This document shows, piece after piece, positions 55,847 to 64,000 of a stretch of DNA of 64,000 nt; position 1 is the first letter of the stretch, and the number at the start of each line of letters is the position of its first letter. Below the pieces are notes generated by a model. It searched no databases, was not told where the DNA came from, and worked only from the letters and a program-made list of their open reading frames with translations. The position numbers and the translations under genes are program-made. Source of the stretch: Phialocephala subalpina. Lineage: Eukaryota > Ascomycota > Leotiomycetes > Helotiales > Mollisiaceae. Where the stretch lies: positions 760,267 to 824,266 of the forward strand of contig FJOG01000009.1 in NCBI GenBank assembly GCA_900073065.1, read 5' to 3'.

Positions 55847-58800
55847 CCATTTCTCGGAGCCTGGAAGATTGTTGGCTGGTACGAGTACGCTTTATTACTT
55901 TATTACATTTTCGCTCACACGTTCGGCAAAATTCTCAAGTTCCGATCTGGCGTCCGCCGTATCACAACGAGAAGTCTCACGAAGATGTCGAATTGGTATG
56001 ATCTACCAATTGACACACCGAGTCCATCATATCCCCTCTTTCTTCAGCGTGCATCTCAGAGCCAAAAACCCATTCGCAGAGGAGGAAAGACACAACACGA
56101 CAGCAATATCATGTACACATGCACTATCTCAGCCTGACCTAGCTTTCTCCATTGTCCTGTCACGGCTTAGAGATTGAGACGCTGCTGCGGGTACTAGTAT
56201 GGCAAAACAACATCGTGCTCTGGTCAGACCGTTAAATGCTCGAATGGTACAGAAATCATGGAGGAATCAAGACTTCTGGAGTCTCTTGAAAGTGAGTTCT
56301 GCTATGAAACTGCGACTTGGCAAAGGCAGATGACTTCCAGCCAAACCCGAAGTGACGATGAGCACGTGCTGCACGTCCTTGAGAGCTTCGTTCCGAAGAT
56401 CAATCTATCAAGCTTTGAAAACTAATCAAGCAGTTCAGAACATCGTTGGTAGCTTCAATTGAACAGGAAGTTCTCGGAGATATACATCACTGTGGTCTTT
56501 TCTATCATGAAATTGCAGTGTAATTGTCCATGGATTATTGGAAGCACCAGACAGCTAGGAACTTTCTCCTGAGATGAGAACTCAGGTTGATGTCTTATCA
56601 CTCGCGTTCATGTCACTCCTCTTCAGAAAGGTGGCAGGAACGTGCGACAATCATGCATTACTTCTGCACAGAGGAGTTGTAGTGCCTATGCAGCACAAGC
56701 AGTGATGCTGAAAACAGTAGAAACAAGTTATCTATTCTTCAAGGTCTTGGTTGATGTATTGAGTACTGGAATTATCTGTCCTTGCGTTGGCTTTAGTGCT
56801 TCCAAGGGGTGCTCTTTGGTCCAGCTGCAAGTCATGGACTGGCAGGGCTGCCGCGAAGCAAAGCACGATCTCCTTCCTACGCAAGTGATCCTTGGATCGA
56901 TGACATGTTTCGGTATCGAGTAAAACACCCAGTAGGCTATTGGAGAGAAAGCAGCAAATATCCTCCACACTGTGGAACAATAGTATTTCCGTCCACCAAG
57001 GTCACCAGACAACCTGCACTCACCTATCTACACCCATCCACATCTGTAAATGAACACGTATGTAGAGTAGACTTCTCTCTTATATCTTCGACCCGTCTGC
57101 ACAGACGTTTCAGTGGTCGCCCATCATACACCAAGACCAAGAACACTTGTAGGAAGTCGACGGTGTCGTAACTAAAGTTGTCGGCGCATTGCTGGTGCTT
57201 GGATTGACGGCGCGAAAGCGTTTCAGCGGAGATGTGCGGGAGAATATGTATATATTACTTTTGCCAGCTGAAGGATGGATTGTGGAGTCGTTTGTATCTG
57301 CGGAGGTGGCTTTCGTGCGACGGTAGAGTCAAGTTGCGGTCCGTGGTCTGGGGGTTACGACGATGTCGGTATCGAGGTATATGTATGTTCTTGTTTAATA
57401 TCCGGCGCCGCGTCGTAGATTATATTGGTGTTATGTGGGCCGGACGTCGTGAAGGAGTGATTCGAAGATTGGCTGTCGTTCATCATAGAGAGATGAAGTT
57501 TGATTTCGAAGTCGGAAAGGTCGAGGAGGAGAAAGTTCGAGAGGCATTTGTGAAAAGAGAATTCTGAGAATTTGCAGGTATGTTATTGGCCTTTCGGAGA
57601 AAATTTTGAGTGTTTGAAACGAGAAAGGATCATAGAACTCCCATTGCAGCATCGCATTGCCCAAAAATGATCAAGTGTTCTGGCGGTGTCGCGGTATTTC
57701 AATATTTGGTTTTCTTTGGCAGCTCAAAACATCGTATATATGAAGCAGAGGGTTGCAGGCAGTGAGAGTACTGTGATGATGACTTCATGAGGGCGTCGAG
57801 TTCGTCGCCGGTGTGGTGTTGGGTGTTTTTGTTGCTGTCGCGTTCATCGCACAAGTTTTCGCGAAAGAAAAGGGGGGGACTCGCTATGGCGAAATGCGTC
57901 GACTTTGGATCAAGTCTGCGAAAGGCGTTGAGGAAGTTCAAGGAAAGTATTTCAAGAAAGGGTCGGATGATACCGAAAGCTGGAGAAAAGTGATGGTTTG
58001 AGTTTCGTCCAAGAATTTTGCGAACCTGGGTTGACTCCAAGTTGGAATTCACGATCCCGACACGCACGCGAAGCTCAGGCTGTTGGTTCTGCTATAGCAC
58101 GAGGATACCATACTGCATCACATTCCCAATTTTCATCACGAAACGGGTTATCCGATCTATCCGCAGATCTAGGTCCTCTGCTTTCTGCATCTCGGTCTCA
58201 TTGCGTAAGTGCGCAGTAAGTTATGATAACGTAGGAAGGGGAAGGAGAATTCTTGCAACGGTTTAAAGGTTCAGCATTCATTCTTGACCATTCGGGAATG
58301 AAGGACGACGTTCCGCTGGAGGATTGGCGTTCAGCAAATGACCCAGTCTGTACATGTTATTGCTCAGATAATCATAGGTGCATTCACGTATAGGTCAGAT
58401 GGAATCTTGGTGCGGGTTCTCACTGGCTACGAGTGTTTTGTTTGGAAGGGTGGGAGGGGGGAAAGTTGGGAAGCGGCGAGGTGAGTGCTTCACACATTCG
58501 TGGTGACGAGGCGTGCTATCGACGGGTAGTTAATATCGGGTTTGATGAGCCGTTTTCATATCTGGAGCAGTTATGGACTAGATCTTGATAGTATAAAGCC
58601 AAAGTGTTGACCTTTGTTTAAATCGCGGGAAACGCATAGCTTAGTGAACTCTAGTATATTGCTACAAGACCCACTTCAATGAAGCATTGAGCGTCACATA
58701 TGATAGCAGAATTTCACTTATATGTGGTGGATGTGTGTGTTTTCTTTAGGCCACACGAAGTATAGGTAGGGACATTTGATATTGTTATTGTATGAATCTG

Positions 58801-60522
58801 GCTCCTTACAGCAGCACAACCACAAGAAAACCGATGAAGTCTGTCCCGATACCGTACCGAAGAAGTTGCTTCAAATCTAGGTACTTCTTGAATCCTCAAA
58901 CGGAATCGTGGACTCATTTTGACAGCCGATCCATCGTGCACAAAGGAAACCGGCGTGATGCCTGGCTCAGCGCTAGCTCTCGCCATCTGAGTGATTGGCA
59001 GCGCTGGCGGTGGCAATAGGCCACGTCGGAAGTTTGACATACATCGCCTCGAACATGTTGCCCAAAATTTCCAATGCCGCCGTCTCGATTGACGGCGCGA
59101 ACCAGCAAGTGACAGCGGCTCAGAAAAACTATCACACCTAAAAGAAGCAAACTGAGGAATAGGAAAGAACAAAAACCATTCAAGGCGGATACAAAGCCCC
59201 TCTAGTTCGTGATGCAAAAGAGGACACTTGGTTTTGCTCCCACTTGGAGGCATCTTTGGTAACGACGTCTTGTATCATCTGACCTTCAATCTCTCGCCAG
59301 CGCTCCCCAGGAGGCCCACTTGCCTCCTCCTTGATCATTGATGCACCACACCTGGCACTTGAACAAGGGCCGGAGACCAAAGAACTTCTTAGTGGCCAAG
59401 CAGTGCTAAATCTCAGCGGGACGCAGCAAAGTCAATTTATATCCCTGCCGGCATTCTCACTACCAGGCCGGAACTGATAACTGTGCAATTGAAGCGCTGG
59501 TGAAGAGCAGTTGGGTTCAGAAATTGAGATCCTGACCCCTGAGATCAGCATGTGATCGCTTGCAACTCATCTTCATCTCTGACAAGATCTGTATGATGTT
59601 CTTCTTTGTGGAGAAGAGTTCATGTACAGCACATCCCCGAAAGCTCTCACCGCAGGCACAATGGCCATACCGAGAAGAGATTCCGTCGCGAACCGATTCT
59701 CGGATGCGGCCTGGCTTCTTATAAACCGCATACATAAATCATGCGGTATAGGGTATATGTACTGTGCAGGCAATGAAATGGGGTATAAGATCTACTGGAT
59801 GGCTCCGAGAATGTCACCAGGTTGAGATCAAAGCCGAAGAGCAAGCAATGTGGACGAGATTTGGGGTTGTGATACAATGCCTGCCTCGCCACAGTCGGAA
59901 ATTAAATAAACGTTCGAAGAGGAAAGCTTCCGGAACACGAAGCGGCGCTTACTTTGTACGGTCCACCTCTGCCTCCGCCCTGCCGACCATTAGGCCCACC
60001 GTCCGTGGGCACATCTTCGGGTTCGACTAGGCCAGCCCCTGCTGCTGTCAATGTCCAGGTGACGCTCAGGTAAGATTGCGGGCTCCCAGGTCTTCGAACT
60101 GGGCCGTATAAAACTTCAATTGTTCATAGGGTCGGAGGAAGACGTCCCTTAAGATGTGGAGTCAAAGGGTACAAAGCCCAACCCACCAAGGGAGCTTTGA
60201 ACATGTAGGGGCTCAAAATGTACGAAGGTACAGAAACCTTGCTCGTGGCCGGCTCGGTTCGAACAATGACAAGCTGATTGTGGCGAGCGCTGACTTACTA
60301 TGGTACCCTGCGTATCTCGAAGCGCGTTTACTGGAACAGTGAAGTTGACGTTTGACACTTGGGATGTGCATACAGCGCGCCTGCTGAGATTAATAACACA
60401 CACCGTAGTCGATATCAAACACGACAGGGCAAGCTAGGTAACCTTAAGCATGAAAGAGGCACGATGAGAGTCATGCCGTGCGGCCCTTGCCGTTTCCCGT
60501 CTTCAGCCATGGGTCCAAGACT

Positions 60523-60540
60523 GAGATGAGATGAGATGAG
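60523..60540 (+). repeat. GAGAT pentanucleotide microsatellite
   Basis: Three perfect GAGAT units plus GAG. Short; no associated gene seen. Confidence 0.8.
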
Positions 60541-63500
60541 AAGTTCATCATACGTACAGTCGAGAATCGGATACCGCAGGAGTTCGCAAACGATCACATA
60601 ATAATGACATCCCTGGTTGAAGCGCTTGTTGGCGACTCAGACGTCCGTGAGACACATGATGGCATGACGGCATGACGGCGTCTTGCACTAATTGGGAATA
60701 GAGTTGGGGACCAGGCCAAAGGGATGAACCTCGCTTAACCAGTACGTCTACATTGATTGCGACAGATGAGAGCGATATCAGACTTAGCAAAGCACCTCAG
60801 AGTTGCTGTACCCCATGAGCTCAAGCATTGGAAGGATCCGCCCCCAAGCCTTGCTCATCCCGGTGCCAAAAAGTACCCAAGAACACCGTGGAGGAAAGCT
60901 GCAGCGGGGATAAGGGCTAGCACCCAAGAAGCCGATTTGTTGGCGATGTGTATTTTTTTGGGTTTTGTCAACTCGGGCGTTGGAGTCTCGTGGAATGCTA
61001 ACCTTGTTTTCGAAAGCCTCTTTTTGAAGAAAGGTGCAAAGGTCAGCTGCAAGAAACCAGCCATTCTATGGGATTTCAAATGCCCATGGGAAATTTTCTT
61101 TTGCGGCTTGCAGATGGGCTTCTCGAATCCCACCATAGCCGAAAAGGCTACATATGGCGATTGAACAAAAGAGAGAATGTCGAGTGAAGTTGGCCAGATG
61201 GAGTGGAGAATAAACATATTTTGTTTTCCAAAGGTTTCAGAAAACCAACTTCGTTGTTCAGACTTGTTATCGTTGTGTATCGTGACCTGTAAGAGCTCGA
61301 GGCCCTCGCGTGGACAAAACGTGCTTCCCGCGTCGAACGCCCAACCTCGTGGAGGAAGTTGACACCCTAAAAAATCGTTGCAGCCACCGCAGTCCACCGC
61401 AGTCATAATCATACGATCTCACGAAGCAAAAATTCGAGACTCGCATCTTCATGTGTTTCTGTGTTCGCTGGGCGAAATGCTGTGTGACGCGGATATGAGG
61501 AAAGGTCTCGGTCATAGCAAAGCTTGCATCAATCTGATACATTACTCAATCTTTCAGTCCAGCTACGGTTCTCGCGGTAAGACGCGCTGCCACGACCTAC
61601 AATGAGCTTCTGCAGGATGTTAAACCCTCTACCCAGGAGACTTTTGGGTGGGTTTCGCAATAGGCATTGTTAGTCGGACTTAGCTTGGGGTGGGGTCGAT
61701 GAAAAGACAATGTCAGGTAGGTTACGAGACCGAGTCCCGACCCTCCTCGGTTGCCCCGAATTTGTACACATACTTGCCTCTCGATTCGGCGGCAAAACGA
61801 AGCATTGGTTCGTAAAGAGTTCTTTTTGAAATTGGCATGTTGTTCCGACTGGAGTCGACCGAAGAGCCCTAATAACATGGAGCATATCGACAGGCTTCCA
61901 TCGATAAGTGTGGTCTGAAAAAGCGCAGATTTGCGAGCTCATCTATGCTTTGGTCTTCTTCTGGCAGCCTGAAACACCGTTCCGTTATCATAACAAAACC
62001 GTTATGCATCCAACCCAACCCTTATGCGGGTACTGCTCTTCATCGCAAAACTGTAGTATCAATCAATTTCATCGTCGGCGTCGGCGTCCAGGAAAACTCT
62101 TCATCCGAGGCAAGGCCAAAAAGGAGATAAGCAGCGGCAGCCACCATTCTCAAGGACGTGCGAGGCTTCGACGAAGCTCTGCATCGTGCATCGATGCAAA
62201 GGAATATGTGCCTGAAGATCGCACGTGGCAAGTCTTTTGAAATGTCGGGGCTTCCCACATCGTGTAACAAAGGCTGGTGCACGGCATCATGTGGCTTCGT
62301 CAAACCTGTCTGGAACTTCCATCTTCAACCTCTCGGCGGAAGGAAAAGAACCTTTGACCTGTCAATTTTCGATTGGGTTTGCCATGTGTTTTCCGCGTGC
62401 AGAACTGATTTTGAAGCGGATGCATCATGCAGTATCCCGTTTCCATCAAGGTCTAGGTCTGGCCGCAGGACATGTTGGCCACGAGAAGTCCCAGCAACGA
62501 GAGGCCGGACCCTGAGCCGCGCAAAAGAAAATGGCGATAATTCTGACAGCGGTAGTCACACATAGTGCATTACTGCATTGGGATTACCGTAGAGGCCTTG
62601 CCCAAGGCGGTCGAACGTTCAACCCCAAGGCGGAGAATTGTCCGTCTCTGGAGAAGTTCAGACGAATGCCGTCCAATGTTGGCGATCATCATTCGGACGT
62701 TCAAGGTGCACGAGCAGGTGGACCAAGCTTTCAGCGAAATCCTTGGATCATGCTAATTTACCTTCGCCGGCATCGAAGCCGCTTCGAATGGGAGACCGTG
62801 CTTCTTTCTGTCTTGGCGCAAGGACTCCAGAAGCAGAAGGTTGGCAGCCAGAAATGGATGGCGCATTATGGCTTGAAGGGAGTGGCGAAAGAGTGATACA
62901 GCTGGTGTTCGACGATTGATTCCCGAGCAGCGTGGAAAGAAAGTAGGGAGACTGTGGCCTGTGGTGCTCTGGCCGTGCACGGTTTGGCCTTATCGCGAAC
63001 AATTGACGTTGATTTGACATTATTCCCACTCTGCCACTGCCAGCTGCAGCCCGCCTGATGAAGCTTCGAATGTCTCTTCGAGTAACGTGGGGCTACAGGG
63101 CCCGTATGCAGGCTGTCATGCAGGTCCTTAGCTCGAACTCCAGATCCTTGGTAATAGCTCAGCGACCGCTGTCGATACTATCGGCTTCCCATATTGCACA
63201 CTGGGATCGAGAGAACCTGCTGCAAATCATCTGTACGACGTCTGCCAACGCTGGATCCCCATCCAGCCTCGACGCCCACGACTGGCCTAGCCTCCCTCAA
63301 TTGCATCCGCGTAAATAGGCTGCGCATGGCGGGATTGATTGCTGTGCAGAGCGCAATCTATGAGCGACCAGCAGCTGTTGGCAGTACCTGTAAGTACACA
63401 TCACGCTGGACCGTGATGTACTCGGCATGATAAGAGGTGGCAAAATAAGGTGTGAGGTTCGTAAGGTTCGGAATTCCATTCAATTCCCCCCTGCAGATTC

Positions 63501-63850
63501 CAAGATTGGTCTGGTATAGCAAAAAATAGCGAGAGGCCCAGAGAAAATGAGAAAACCGATCATTGGCCGGCGGGGAGGAGTGTGGTGGCGGCGGACAGAG
63601 AGTTTCTGCGAGGTACGAGGTACAGTCCTCCAGAGTCGCACAGGGGGGAACAGTGTACGGCTTGTACAGTACTGTACTGTACATGCGCCCAATGCCCAGG
63701 TGGAAGGTTCAATTAAGATCTCGATGACGCACCGGGGCCGCCGCGACCCTTCTCCCCATCTGTCAGTCATCTGCCAGTACACGGAGGTACAGTAGCAGCA
63801 GCGGTAGCAAGTCTCCGAGGCCTGGTCTGTGATCTGTGGCGGTTCTGGAT

Positions 63851-63893
63851 GTGGTGGTGGTGGTGGTGGTGGTGATGGTGGTGATGGTGGTGG
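63851..63893 (+). repeat. GGT/GAT trinucleotide microsatellite
   Basis: A tract of GGT units interrupted by two GAT units. On minus it would encode a His run, but no supporting gene context is visible. Confidence 0.85.
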
Positions 63894-64000
63894 CTGCGGT
63901 GATGGTCTAGGACTTTGACTTTGCAGAAGAAATAACCTACGGCAACTAGAGACGAAAGCCAGCGCCTCCTTTCGGCATACACGATATCCACATCCACATC

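Larger units (their letters stand above)
54841..64000. other. Gene-poor right end, 9 kb
   Basis: No gene can be supported. Weak protein-like stretches: plus 57790-57990 with a frame containing EFVAGVVLGVFVAVAFIAQV then KEKGG, a possible membrane segment without an ATG, followed by a Ser-rich frame to 58219; plus 57424-57567, ending FEVGKVEEEKVREAFVKREF; plus 58268-58490, a long open frame with IIIGAFTYRSDGILVRVLTG. None has a recognisable family, start and splice pattern together. Microsatellites and a hairpin-arm copy are listed separately. Confidence 0.35.

Noticed and set aside
57787..58219. Possible membrane-protein gene with a hydrophobic GVVLGVFVAVAF segment
   Set aside because: The hydrophobic frame has no ATG and is closed by stops, and the Ser-rich continuation is in another frame without a valid intron.
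60757..61164. Plus-strand ORF of 135 codons
   Set aside because: A longer minus ORF overlaps it (61412-60855) and neither shows a recognisable domain, so both may be chance.
63767..63997. Minus-strand ORF with a poly-His run
   Set aside because: Product of the GGT/GAT microsatellite; no start context, domain or splice partner.

Overview
The window is nuclear DNA from a filamentous ascomycete (Pezizomycotina). Genes carry short introns of about 45-145 bp with GTAAGT-like donors and CTRAC-like branch sites. The recognisable proteins are fungal: Sec3, SRP40, Erg27, the Gat1-type glycerol-3-phosphate acyltransferase, GDP-mannose pyrophosphorylase, farnesyltransferase beta, a Zn2Cys6 protein, polyubiquitin and an Etp1/BRAP2 RING protein. 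I cannot fix the class from sequence alone; Leotiomycetes or Dothideomycetes are plausible.

Layout. 0-11 kb: the N-terminal part of SEC3 (minus, cut by the left edge), diverging from an SRP40/Nopp140-like nucleolar protein. A gene-poor stretch follows, then an ADGF/CECR1-type adenosine deaminase with an acylation-type N-terminus and a conserved fungal four-helix membrane protein. 11.5-17.4 kb: a cluster of three paralogues of a BTB-like protein with a Cys-rich C-terminal module. Two are intact and the middle one is a pseudogene; a fourth, intact copy lies at 52.7 kb. 19-27.2 kb: five minus-strand genes in a row: ERG27, a GAT1/SCT1-type acyltransferase, an unidentified acidic-tailed protein and an MFS drug:H+ antiporter-like transporter (the last spanning five exons), with ERG27 and GPAT both serving membrane lipid synthesis. 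27.2-37.4 kb: gene-poor DNA holding GDP-mannose pyrophosphorylase, a 147-bp hairpin element and a dsRNA-binding-domain-like gene that may be partly decayed. 37.4-49.1 kb: housekeeping genes: farnesyltransferase beta subunit, a Zn2Cys6 protein, a four-unit polyubiquitin gene and a BRAP2/Etp1 RING-UBP protein next to it. 49.7-54.8 kb: a decayed gene, a small membrane ORF, BTB paralogue D and a fossil fragment resembling the Est1/SMG7 helical domain. 54.8-64 kb: almost no supportable genes, with microsatellites and a possible second copy of the hairpin-element arm.

The most unusual content is the BTB-like/Cys-rich family (two subfamilies, one pseudogene, one GC-AG intron) and the set of gene fossils. 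I saw no CRISPR array, rRNA, convincing tRNA or full-length transposon. All exon models come from reading splice signals and reading-frame continuity by eye, supported by family similarity remembered rather than searched.
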